From the NCBI GenBank assembly GCA_949130485.1, contig OX422194.1:1962641-2026640 (forward strand): a stretch of 64,000 bases of DNA, read 5' to 3'. Of the stretch, positions 27,505 through 41,400 are shown piece by piece. The position numbers were made by a program, and so were the translations under genes. The DNA is from Agelas oroides (Eukaryota; Porifera; Demospongiae; Agelasida; Agelasidae). The notes under the pieces are model-generated. The model searched no databases and was not told the DNA's origin. It was given only the letters and a program-made list of their open reading frames with translations. Position 1 is the first letter of the stretch, and each line of letters begins with the position of its first letter.

Positions 27505-30500
27505 TACTTGACTCTACATTACTCTACTACATTCTACAATGGCTCTACTTGACTCTACTTGACTGTACTAAACTCTACTATGGCTCTACTACATTCTACC
27601 AAGGCTCTACTTGACTCTACACGATTCTACTACTCTCTACCATAACTCTACTTGAATGTACCTGTCTGTACTACACTCTACCATGGTCTACTCCATTCTA
27701 CCAAGGCTCTCCTTGACTCTACATGACTCTACTACATTCTACCATGGCTCTACTTGACTCTACTTGACTATACTAAACTCAACTATGGCTCTACTGCATT
27801 CTACCAAGACTCTACTTGATTCTACACAACTCTATTACTCTCTACCATGACTCTACTTGGCTGTACCTGTCTGTTCTACACCCTACCATGGCTCTACTAC
27901 ATTCTACCAAGGCTCTACTTGACTCTACATGACTGTACTCCACTCTACTATGGCTCTACTACATTCTACCAGGGCTCTACCTGACTCTACACGACTCTAC
28001 TACTATACCATGACTATACTTGGCTCTACCTGTCTGTACTACACACTACCATGGCCCCACTACATTCTACCATAACTCAACTTGACTCTACATGACTCTA
28101 CTACATTCTTTCACGGTTCTAGTTGACTCTACTTGACTCTACTACACCCTACCATGGCTCTACTACATTCCACGAAGGCTCTACTTGACTCTACACGACT
28201 CTACTACTCCCTACCATGACTCTACTTGGATGTACCTGTCTGTACTACACTCCACCATGCCTCTACTACATTCTACCAAGGCTCTACTTGACTCTACATG
28301 ACTCTACTTCATTCCACCATTGCTCTTCTTGACTCTACTTGACTGTACTACACTCTACCATGGCTGTACTTGGTTCCACTTAGCTCTACTACACTCTACC
28401 ATGGTCTACTTCATTCTACCAAGGCTCTACTTGACTCTACTTGACTCTACTACCTACTTGGCTGTACCTGGCTCTATTACACTCTACCAGGACTCTATAC
28501 TACATTCTACCATGGCTCCACTTGACTCTACCTGACTATACTGCACTCTTCTAAGGTTCTACTACATTCTACCAAGGCTCTACTTGACTCTACACGACTG
28601 TACTACTCTCTACCATGACTCTACTTGGATGTAACCTGGCTCTATTACACTCTACAAGGACTCTATACTACATTCTACCATGGCTCCACTTGACTCTACT
28701 TGACTATACTGCACTCTTCTAAGGTTCTACTACATTCTACCAAGGCTCTACTTGACTCTACACGACTGTACTACTCTCTACCATGTCTCTACTTGGATGT
28801 ACCTGTCTGTACTACACTCTACCATGGCTCTACTACACTCTACCATGGTCTACTTGACTCTACATGACTCTACTACATTCTACCAATGCTCTACTTGACT
28901 CTACATGACTCTACTTCATTCCACCATTGCTCTTCTTGACTCTACTTGACTGTACTACACTCTACCATGGCTGTACATGGTTCCATTTAGCTCTACTACA
29001 CTCTTCCATGGTCTACTACATTCTACCAAGGCTCTACTTGACTCTACATGACTATACTACATTCTACTATGGCTCTACTTTGCTGTACCTTGCTCTACTA
29101 CACGCTGCCATGGCTCTGCTACATTCTACCATGGCTCTACTTGACTGTACATGACTCTACTACATTCTACAAAGGCCCTACTTGACTCTACGTCACTCTA
29201 CTACACTCCACCATGGCTCTACGTGGCTCTACTTGACTCTACTATACTCTACCATGGTCTACCACATTCCACCAAGGCTCTACTTGACTCTACATGACTC
29301 TAGTACATTCTACCATGGCTGTACTTGACTCTACTTGACTGTACTAAACTCTACTATGGCTTTACTACATTCTACCAAGGCTCTACTTGACTCTACCCGA
29401 CTCTACTACTCTCTACCATGACTGTACTTGAATGTACCTGTCTGTACTACATTCTACAATGGCTCTACTTCATTCTACCAAGACTCTACTTCACTCTACA
29501 TGACTCTACTATATTCTACCATAGCTCTACTTGACTCTACTTGACTATACTAAACTCTACTATGGCTCCACTACATTCTACCAAGGCTCTACTTGACTCT
29601 ACACGACTCTATTGCTCTCTACCATGAATCTACTTGGCTGTACCTGTCTGTACTACACTCTACCATGGTTCTACTGCATTCTAACAAGGCTCTACTTGAC
29701 TTTACACGACTCTACTACTCTCTACAATGACTCTACTTGGCTGTACCTGTCTGTACTACACTCTACCATGGCTCTACTACATTCTACCAAGACTCTACTT
29801 GACTCTACTTGACTGTACTAAACTCTACTATGGCTCTCCTACATTCTACCATAGCTCTACTTGACTATACTTGACTGTACTGCACTCTACCATGGTCTAC
29901 TAAATTCTACCAAGGCTCTACTTGAGTCTACATGACTCTACTTCATTCCACCATTGCTCTTCTTGACTCTACTTGACTGTAGTACACTCTACCATAGCTG
30001 TACTTGGTTCTACTTAGCTCTACTACACTCTACCATAGTCTACTACATTCTACCAAGGCTCTCCTTGACTCTACATTACTCTACTACTTTCTACCATGGC
30101 TCTACTTGACTCTACTTGACTGTACTAAACTCTACTATGGCTCTACTACATTCTACCATAGCTCTACTTCACTATACTTGACTGTACTACTCTCTACTAT
30201 GGCCCTACTACATTCTACCAGGGCTCTACTTGACTCTACACGACTCTACTACTATACCATGACTCTACTTGGCTCTACCTGTCAGTACTACACACTACCA
30301 TGGCTCCACTACATTCTACCATGACTCAACTTGACTCTACATCACTGTACTACATTCTTTCATGGTTCTAGTTGACTCTACTTGACTGTACTACACCCTA
30401 CCATGGCTGTACTACATTCCACGAAGGCTCTACTTGACTCTACACGACTCTACTACTCTCTACCATGACTCTACTTGGATGTACCTGTCTGTACTACACT

Positions 30501-31690
30501 CCACCATGCCTCTACTACATTCTACCAAGCCTCTACTTGACTCTACATGACTCTACTTCATTCCACCATTGCTCTTCTTGACTCTACTTGACTGTATTAC
30601 ACTCTACCATGGCTGTACTTGGTTCTACTTAGCTCTACTACACTCTACCATGGTCTACTACATTCTACCAAGGCTCTCCTTGACTCTACATGACTCTACT
30701 ACATTCTACCAGGGCTCTACTTGACTCTACTTGACTATACTAAACTCTACTATGGCTCTGCTGCATTCTACCAAGACTCTACTTGACTCTACACGACTCT
30801 ATTACTCTCTACCATGACTATACTTGGCTGTACCTGTCTGTACTACACTCTACCATGGCTCTACTACATTCTACCAAGGGTCTACTTGACTCTACTTGAC
30901 TGTACTAAACTCTACTATGGCTCTACTTGGCTGTACCTGTCTCTACTACACTCTGCCATGGCTCTACTACATTCTACCAAGGCTCTACTTGGCTGTACAT
31001 GACTCTACTACATTCTTCAAAGGCCCTACTTGACTCTACTTCACTCTACTACACTGCACCATGGCTCTACGTGGCTCTACTTGACTCTACTATAATCTAC
31101 CATGGTCTACTACATTCTACCAAGGCTCTACTTGACTCTACATTACTCTACTACATTCTACCATGGCTCTACTTGACTCTACTTGACTGTACTAAACTCT
31201 ACTATGGCTCTACTACATTCTACCAAGGCTCTACTTGACTCTACACGACTCTACTACTCTCTACCATAACACTACTTGGATGTACCTGTCTGTACTACAC
31301 TCTACCATGGCTCTACTACATTCTACCAAGGCTGTACTTGACTCTACATGACTCTACTTCATTCCACCATTGCTCTTCTTGACTCTACTTGACTGTACTA
31401 CACTCTATCATGGCTGTACTTGGTTCTACTTAGCTCTACTACACTCTACCATGGTCTACTACATTCTACCAAGACTCTCCTTGACTCTAAATGACTCTAC
31501 TACATTCTACCATGGCTCTACTTGACTCTAATTGACTATATTAAACTCTACTGTGGCTCTACTGCATTCTACCAAGACTCTACTTGACTCTACACGACTC
31601 TATTACTCTCTACCATGACTCTACTTGGCTGTACCTGTCTGTACTACACTCTACCATGGCTCTACTACATACTACCAAGGCTCTACTTGA
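27505..31690. repeat. 4,200-bp tandem duplication, copy 2 (with a 165-bp loss)
   Basis: Matches copy 1 at an offset of 4,200 bp up to about 30.1 kb. There the offset falls to about 4,035 (26326 to 30361) because one 165-bp stretch present at about 25.93-26.09 kb is missing. It rises again to 4,179 near the end (27372 to 31551). The copy ends near 31690, where the text after ACATACTACCAAGG diverges from the copy-1 junction. Confidence 0.75.
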
Positions 31691-33590
31691 CTCTACTTGA
31701 CTGTACTAAACTCTACTATGGCTCTACTACATTCTACCAAGGCTCTACTTGACTCTACACAACTCTACTACTCTGTACCATAACTCTACTTCGATGTAGC
31801 CGTCTGTACTACACTCCACCATGGCTATACTACATTCTACCAAGGCTCTATTTGACTCTACATCACTCTACTTCATTCCACCTTTGCTCTTCTTGACTCT
31901 ACTTGACTGTACTACACTCTACCATGGCTGTACTTGGTTCCACTTAGCTCTACTACACTCTACCATGGTCTACTACATTCTACCATGGCTCTACTTGACT
32001 CTACTTGACTATACTAAATACTACTATGGCTCTACTGCATTACACCAAGACTCTACTTGACTCTACACGACTCTATTACTCTCTACCATGACACTACTTG
32101 GCTGTACCTGTCTATACTACACCCTACCATGGCTCTACTACATTCTACCAAGGCTCTACTTGACTCTACATGACTCTACTACATTCTACCATACCTCTAC
32201 TTGACTATACTTGACTGTACTACACTCTACTATGGCTCTACTACATTCTACCAGGGCTCTACTTGACTCTACACGACTCTACTACTATACCATGACTCTA
32301 CTTGGCTCTACCTGTCTGTACTACACACTACCATGGCTCCACTACATTCTACCATGACTCAACTTGACTCTACATGACTCTACTACATTCTTTCACAGTT
32401 CTAGTTGACTCTACTTGACTCTACTACACCCTACCATGGCTCTACTACATTCCACGAAGGCTCTACTTGACTCTACACGACTCTACTACTCTCTACCATG
32501 ACTCTACTTGGATGTACCTGTCTGTACTACACTCCACCATGCCTCTACTACATTCTACCAAGGCTCTACTTGACTCTACATGACTCTACTTCATTCCACC
32601 ATTGCTCTTCTTGACTCTACTTGACTGTACTACACTCTACCATGGCTGTACTTGGTTCCGCTTAGCTCTACTACACTCTACCATGGTCTATTTCATTCTA
32701 CCAAGGCTCTACTTGACTCTACATGAGTCTACTACATTCTACCTTGGCTCTACTTGGCTGTACCTGGCTCTACTACACTCTGCCATGGCTCTACTACATT
32801 CTACCAAGACTCTACTTGACTGTACATGACTCTACTACTCTCTACCATGACTCTACTTGGATGTACCTGTCTGTTCTACACTCTACCATGACTCTACTAC
32901 ATTCTACCATGGCTCTACTTGACTCTGCTTGACTGTACTACACTATACTATGGTTCTACTACATTCTACCAAGGCTCTACTTGACTCTACACGACTCTAC
33001 TACTCTCTACCATGACTCTACTTGGCTGTACCTGTCTGTACTACACTCTGCCATGGCTCTACTACATTCTACCAAGGCTCTACTTGACTCTACATGACTC
33101 TACTTCATTCCACCATTGCTCTTCTTCATTCTACTTGACTGTACTACACTCTACCATGGCTGTACTTGGTTCTACTTTGCTCTACTACATTCTACCCTGG
33201 TCTACTATATTCTACCAAGGCTCTACTTGACTGTACATGACTCTACTACATTCTACAAAGGCCCTACTTGTCTGTACTTCACTCTACTACACTCCACCAT
33301 GGCTCTACGTGGCTCTACTTGACTCTACTATACTCTACCATGGTCTACTACATTCTACCAAGGCTCTACTTGACTCTACATGACTCTACTACATTCTACC
33401 ATGGCTGTATACTTAACTCTACGTGACTGTACTAAACTCTACTATGGCTCCACTACATTCTACCAAGGCTCTACTTGACTCTACAAGACTCTACTACTCT
33501 CTACCATGACTCTACTTGGATGTACCTGTCTGTACTACACTCCACCATGGCTCGACTACATTCTACCAAGGCTCAACTTGACTCTACTTG
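31691..33590. repeat. Last type A stretch before the domain boundary
   Basis: 10/11-mer array with the last, mutated type A marker at 32394 (TTTCACAGTTCTAG). No gene or insertion is seen. Confidence 0.8.
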
Positions 33591-36500
33591 ATTGTACTAC
33601 ATTCTATACCATGGCTCTACCTGACTCTACTTGACTCTACTACACTCTACCATGGCCCTACTCGGTTCTACTTGGCTCTACCACAGTCTACCATGGCTCT
33701 ACTTGACTCTACTTGAATCGACTGCATTCTACATTGGCTCTATTTGAGTCTCCATACCTCTACTACACTCTACCATGGCTCTACTTGACTCTACTTGACT
33801 CTACTTGAATCAACTACACTCTACCATTCATCTACTTGGCTCTACTTTTCTCTACTATACTCTACCATGGGTCTACTTGCATGGCACTCCTTTGCTCTAC
33901 TACACTCTACCATGGCTCTACTTGACTCTGCATGACTCTACTACATTCTATCACGGTTCTAGTTGACTCTACTTGAATCTACTACAGTCTACCATGGCTC
34001 TACTACATTCCACGAAGGCTCTACTTGACTCTACATGACTCTACTTCATTCTACCATTGCTCTTCTTGACTCTACTTGACTGTATTACACTCTACCATGG
34101 CTGTACTTGGTTCTACTTAGCTCTACTACACCCTATCATTGCTCTTCTACATTCTACCAGGGGTCTAATTGCCTCAACATGACTCTACTACACTCTACCA
34201 TGGCTCTACTTGGCTGTACCTGGCTCTACTACACTCTGCCATGGCTGTACTACATTCTACCAATGCTCTACTTGACTCTACATGACTCTACTACATTCTA
34301 CGATGGCCCTACTTGACTGTACTTCACTCTACTACAGTCTACGATGGCTCTACGCGGCTCTATTTGACTCTACTACACTCTACCATGGTCTACTTGACTC
34401 TACATGACTCTACTACATTCTACCAATGCTCTACTTGACTCTACATGACTCTACTTCATTCCACCATTGCTCTCCTTGACTCTACTTGACTGTACTACAC
34501 TCTACCATGGCTGTACATGGTTCTATTTAGCTCTACTACACTCTACCATGGTCTACTACATTCTACCAAGGCTCTACTTGACTGTACATGACTCTACTAC
34601 ATTCTACCATGGCTCTACTTGGCTGTACCTTGCTCTACTACACTCTGCCATGGCTCTCCTACATTCTACCAAGGCTCTACTTGACTGTACATGACTCTAC
34701 TACATTCTACAAAGGCCCTACTTGACTCTACGTCACTCTACTACACTCCAACATGGCTCTTCGTGGCTCCACTTGACTCTACTATACTCTACCATGGTCT
34801 ACTACATTCCACCATGGCTCTACTTGACTCTACATTACTCTACTACATTCTACCATGGCTCTACTTCATTCTACCAAGACTCTACTTCACTCTACATGAC
34901 TCTACTACATTCTACCATGGCTCTACTTGACTCTACATGACTCTACTTCATTCCACCATTGCTCTTCTTGACTCTACTTGACTCTACTACACTCTACGAT
35001 GGCTGTACTTGGTTCTACTTAGCAAAGGCCCTACTTGACTCTACTTCACTCTACTACACTCCACCATGGCTCTATGTGACTCTACTTGACTGTACTATAC
35101 TCTACCATGGTCTACTACATTCTACCAAGGCTCTACTTGACTCTACATGACTCTACTACATTCTACCATTGCTCTACTTGGCTGTACCTCGCTCTACTAC
35201 ACGCTGCCATGGCTCTGCTACATTCTACCAAGGCTCTACTTGACTCTACTTGACTATACTATACTCTACCATGGTCTACTACATTCTACCAAGGCTCTAC
35301 TTGACTCTACATGACTCAACTACATTCTACCATTGCTCTACTTGGCTGTACCTCGCTCTACTACACGCTGCCATGGCTCTGCTACATTCTACCAAGGCTC
35401 TACTTGACTCTACATGACTCTACTTCATTCCACCATTGCTCTTCTTGACTCTACTTCACTGTGCTACACTCTACCATGACTGTACTTGGTTCTACTTAAC
35501 TCTAGTACACTCTACCATGGCTCTACTTGACTGGACATGACTCTACTACATTCTATCACGGTTCTAGTTGACTCTACTGGACTCTACTAAACTCTACCAT
35601 GGCTCTACTACATTCCACTAAGACTCTACTTGACTCTACATGACTCTACTTCATTCCACCATTGCTCTTCTTGACTCTACTTGACTCTACTACACTCTAC
35701 CATGGCTGTACTTGGTTCTACTTTGCAAAGGCCCTACTTGACTCTACTTCACTATACTACACTCCACCATGGCTCTATGTGGCTCTACTTGACTGTACTA
35801 TACTCTACGATGGTCTACTACACTCTACCAAGGCTCTACTTGACTCTACATGACTCTACTTCATTCCACCATTGCTCTTCTTGACTCTACTTGACTGTAC
35901 TACACTCTACCATGGCTGTACTTGGTTGTAATTAGCTCTACTACACTCTCCCATGGTCTACTACCTTCTACAAAGGCTCTACTTGACTCTACATGACTCT
36001 ATTACATTCTACCATGGCTCTACTTGGTTGTACCTGGCTCTACTACACTCTTCCGTGGTTCTACTACATTCTACCAAGGCTCTACTTGGCTGTACATGAC
36101 TCTACTACATTCTATAAAGGCCCTACTTGACTCTACGTCACTCTACTACACTCCACCATGGATCTACGTGGCTCTACTTGACTCTACTTTACTCTACCAT
36201 GGTCTCCTACATTCTACCATGGCTCTCCTTGACTGTACATGACTCTACTACATTCTACCATGCCTCTACTTGACTCTACTTGACTGTACCAAACTCTACT
36301 ATGGCTCTACTACATTCTACCAAGGCTCTACTTGACTCTACATGCCTCTAATACTCTCTACCATCACTCTACTTGGCTGTACCTGTTTGTACTACAATCT
36401 ACCATGGCTCTACTACATTCTACCATGTCTCTACTTGACTCTACATGACTCTACTTCGTTCCACCATTGCTCTTCTTGACTCTACTTGACTCTACTACAC

Positions 36501-38439
36501 TCTACCATGGCTGTACTTGGATGTACTTAGCTCTACTAAACCCTATCATTGCTCTTCTACATTCTACCATGGGTCTATTTGCCTCAACATCACTCTACTA
36601 CACTCTACTATGGCTCTACTTGGCAGTACCTGGCTCTACTACACTCTGACATAGCTCTACTACATTGTACCAATGCTCTACATGACTCTACATCACTCTA
36701 CTACATTCTACCATGGCCCTACTTGACTCTACTACAGTCTACCATGGCTCTACGTGGCTCTACTTGACTCTACTACACTCTACCATGGTCTACTACATTC
36801 TACCAAGGCTCTACTTGACTCTACTTGATTGTACTACACTCTACTATGGTTTTATTACATTCTACCAAGGCTCTACTTGACTTTACTCGACTCTACTACT
36901 CTCTACCGTGACTCTACTTTGTTTCACCTGTCTGTACTACACTCTACCATGGCTCTACTACATTCTACAAAGGCTCTACTTGACTCTACTTCACTCTAGT
37001 ACACTCTACCATGGCTCTATGTGGCTCTACTTGGCTCTACTACACTCTACCATTGTCTTCTATATTCTACAAAGGCTCTACTTGACTCTACTTCACTCTG
37101 CTACACTCCACCATGGCTCTACGTGGCTCTACTTGACTCTACTATACTCTACCATGGTTTACAAGGCTCTACTCGACTATACATGACTCTACTACATTCT
37201 ACCATGGCTCTACTTGACTCTACTTGACTGTACTAAACTCTACTATGGCTTTAGTACATTCTACCAAGGCTCTACTTGACTCTACACGACGCTACTACTC
37301 TCTACCATGACTCTACTTGGATGTACCTGTCTGTACTACACTCTACCATGGCTCTACTACATTCTACCACGGCTCTACTTGACTCTACATGACTCTACTT
37401 CATTCCACCATTGCTGTTCTTGACTCTACTTGACTGTACTACACTCTACCATGGCTGTACTTGGTTCTACTTAGTTCTACTACACTCTACCATCGTCTAC
37501 TACATTCTACCAAAGCTCTACTTGACTCTACATGACTCTACTAGATTCTACCATGGCTGTACTTGACTCTACGTGACTGTACTAAACTCTACTATGTCTC
37601 TACTACATTCTACCATGGCTCTACTTGACTCTACACGACTGTACTACTCTCTACCATGACTCTACTTGGATGTACCTGTCTGTACTACACTCTACCATGC
37701 ATGGCTCTACTACATTCTACCACGGCTCTACTTGACTCTACATGAATCTACTTCATTCCACCATTGCTGTTCTTGACTCTACTTGACTGTACTACACTCT
37801 ACCATGGCTGTACTTGGTTCTACTTAGCTCTACTACACTCTACCATGGTCTACTACATTCTACCAAAGCTCTACTTGACTCTACATGACTCTACTACATT
37901 CTACCATGGCTGTACTTGACTCTATGTGTCTGTACTAAACTCTACTATGGCTCTACTACATTCTACCATGGCTCTACTTGACTCTACACGACTGTACTAC
38001 TCTCTTCCATGACTCTACTTGGATGTACCTGTCTGTACTACACTCCACCATGGCTCTACTACATTCTACAAAGGCACTACTTGACTCTACATGACTCTAC
38101 TTCATTCCACCATTGCTCTTCTTGATTCTACTTGACTGTACTCCACTCTACCATGGCTGTACTTGGTTCTACATAGCTCTACTTCACTCTACCATGGTCT
38201 AGTACATTCTACCAAAGCTATACTTGACTCTACTTGACTCTACTACATTCTACCATGGCTCTACTTGTCTCTACACGACTCTATTACTCTCTACCTTGAC
38301 TCTACTTGGCTGTACATGTCTGTACGGCACTCTACCATGGCTCTACTACATTCTACCAAGGCTCTACTTGACTCTACATGACTCTACTACATTCTACCAT
38401 AGCTCTACTTAACTCTACTTGACTGTACTACACTCTACT

Positions 38440-41400
38440 AATGCTCTACTACATTCTACCAGGGCTCTACTTGACTCTACATGACTCTACTACTATACCA
38501 TGACTCTACTTGGCTGTACCTGTCTGTACTACACACTACCATGGCTCCAGTACATTCTACCATGGCTCAACTTGACTCTACTTGACTCTACTACTCTCTA
38601 CCATGGCCCTATTCGGTTCTACTTGGCTCTACCACAGTCTACCATGGCTCCACTTGACTCTACTTGAATCGACTGCATTCTACAATGGCTCTATTTGAGT
38701 CTCCATACCTCTACTACCCTCTACCATGGCTCTACTTGAGTCTATATGACTCTATACTACATTCTATCACGGTTCTAGTTGACTCTACTTGACTCTACTA
38801 CACTCTACCATGGCTCTATATACTACATTCCACGAAGGTTCTACTTGACTCTACATGACTCTACTTCATTCTACCATTGCTCTTCTTGACTCTACTTGAC
38901 TATACTACACTCTACCATGGCTGTACTTGGTTCTACTTAGCTCTACTACACCCTATCATTCCTCTTCTACATTCTACGATGGGTCTATTTCCCTCAACAT
39001 GACCCTACTACACCCTACCATGGCTCTACTTGACTGTACCTGGCTCTACTACACTCTGCCATGGCTATACTACATTCTACCAATGCTCTACTTGACTCTA
39101 CATGACTCTACTACATTCTACCATGGCCCTACTTGACTCTACTTCACTCTACTACAGTGCACCATGGCTCTACGTGGCTCTATTTGACTCTACTACACTC
39201 TACCATGGTCTACTTGACTCTATATGACTCTACTACATTCTAACATGGCTCTACTTGACTCTACTTGACTGTACTACACTCTACTATGGTTCTACTACAT
39301 TCTACCAAGGCTCTACTTGACTCTCCACGACTCTACTACTCTCTACCATGATTCTACTTGGCTGTACCTGTCTGTACTACATTCTACCATGGCTCTACTA
39401 CATTCTACCAAGGCTCTACTTGACTCTACATGACTCTACTTCATTCCACCATTGCTCTTCTTGACTCTACTTGACTGTACTACACTCTTCCATGGCTGTA
39501 CTTGGTTCTACTTAGCTCTACTACACTCTACCATGGTCTACTACATTCTACCAAGGCTCTACTTCACTCTACATGACTCTACTACATTCTACCATGGCTC
39601 TACTTCACTCTACTTGACTATACAAAACTCTACTGTGGCTCCACTATATTCTACCAAGGCTCTACTTGACTCTACACGACTCTATTACTCTCTACCATGA
39701 CTCTACTTGGCTGTACCTGTCTGTACTACACCCTACCATGGTTCTACTACATTCTACCAAGGCTCTACATGACTCTCCACGACTCTAATACTCTCTACCG
39801 TGAATCTACTTGGCTGTACCTGTCTGTACTACACTCTACCATGGCTCTACTACATTCTACCAAGGCTCTACTTGACTCTACATGACTCTACTTCGTTCCA
39901 CCATTGCTCTTCTTTACTCTACTTGACTCTACTACACTCTACCATGGTTGTACTTGGATCTAGTTAGCTCTACTACACCCTATCATTGCTCTTCTACATT
40001 CTACCATGGGTCTATTTGCCTCAACATGACTCTACTACACTCTACTATGGCTCTACTTGGCAGTACCTGGCTCTACTACACTCTGACATAGCTCTACTAC
40101 ATTGTACCAATGCTCTACATGACTCTATACATGACTCTACTACATTCTACCATGGCCCTACTTGACTCTACTTGACTCTACTACAGTCTACCATGGCTCT
40201 ACGTGGCTCTACTTGACTCTACTACACTCTACCATGGTCTACTGCATTCTACCAAGGCTCTACTTGACTCTTCTTCACTGTACAACACTCTTCTATGATT
40301 CTACTACATTCTACCAAGGATCTACTTGACTCTACTTCACTCTAGTACACTCTACCATGGCTCTATATGGCTCTACTTGGCTCTTTTACACTCTACCATT
40401 GTCTTCTATAGTCTACAAAGGCTCTACTTGTCTCTACTTCACTCTGCTACACTCCACCATGGATGTACGTGGCTCTACTTGACTCTACTATACTCTACCA
40501 TGGTTTACAACGCTCTACTTGACTATACATGACTCTACTACATTCTACCATGGCTCTACTTTACTCTACTTGACTGTACTAAACTCTACTATGGCTCTAC
40601 TACATTCTACCATGGCTGTACTTGACTCTACACGACTCTAATACTCTCTACCGTGACTCTACTTGGCTGTACCTGTCTGTACTACACTCTACCATGGCTC
40701 TACTACATTCTACCAAGGCTATACATGACTCTACACGACTCTAATACTCTCTACCGTGACTCTACTTGGCTGTACCTGTCTGTACTACACTCTACCATGG
40801 CTCTACTACATTCTACCAAGGCTCTACTTGACTCTACATGACTCTATTTCGTTCCACCATTGCTCTTCTTGACTCTACTTGACTCTACTACACTCTACCA
40901 TGGCTGTACTTGGATCTACTTAGCTCTACTACACCCTATCATTGCTCTTCTACATTCTACCATGGGTCTATTTGCCTCAACATGACTCTACTACACTCTA
41001 CTATGGCTCTATACTTGGCAGTACCTGGCTCTACTACACTCTGACATACCTCTACTACATTGTACCAATGTTCTACATGACTCTACATGACTCTACTACA
41101 TTCTACCATGGCCCTACTTGACTCTACTTCACTCTACTGCAGACTACCATGGCTCTACATGGCTATACTTGACTCTACTACACTCTACCATGGTCTACTA
41201 CATTCTACAAAGGCTCTACTTGACTCTACTTCACTCTAGTACACTCTTCCATGGCTCTATGTGGCTCTACTTGGCTCTACTACACTCTACCATTGTCTTC
41301 TATATTCTACAAAGGCTCTACTTGACTCTACTTCACTCTGCTACACTCCACCATGGCTCTACGTTGCTCTACTTGACTCTACTATTCTCTACCATGGTTT

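Larger units (their letters stand above)
130..33590. repeat. CTCTAC minisatellite array, type A domain
   Basis: The sequence is built from 10- and 11-mers of the form NTCTAC plus 4 or 5 bases. A typical 41-bp block is 3692-3732, which reads TTCTACCAAGG, CTCTACTTGA, CTCTACATGA, CTCTACTACA and contains 13 C, 13 T, 11 A and only 4 G. An 11-mer is followed by one 10-mer (21-bp block) or three (41-bp block). A diagnostic type A variant, TTTCACGGTTCTAG, recurs with its CACGG at 644, 3943, 6791, 9649, 11267, 14672, 17710, 19124, 20753, 23912, 26326 and 28112, with mutated forms at 30361 and 32394. The irregular spacing shows that copies arose by several different duplications. There is no gene or non-repetitive stretch in this interval. 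The + strand open frames are at most 148 codons and are repeat translation. Confidence 0.97.

Noticed and set aside
130-33590. Telomeric repeat
   Set aside because: The words do not match TTAGGG-type or other known telomere units, and the kilobase-scale higher-order structure is unlike telomeres.
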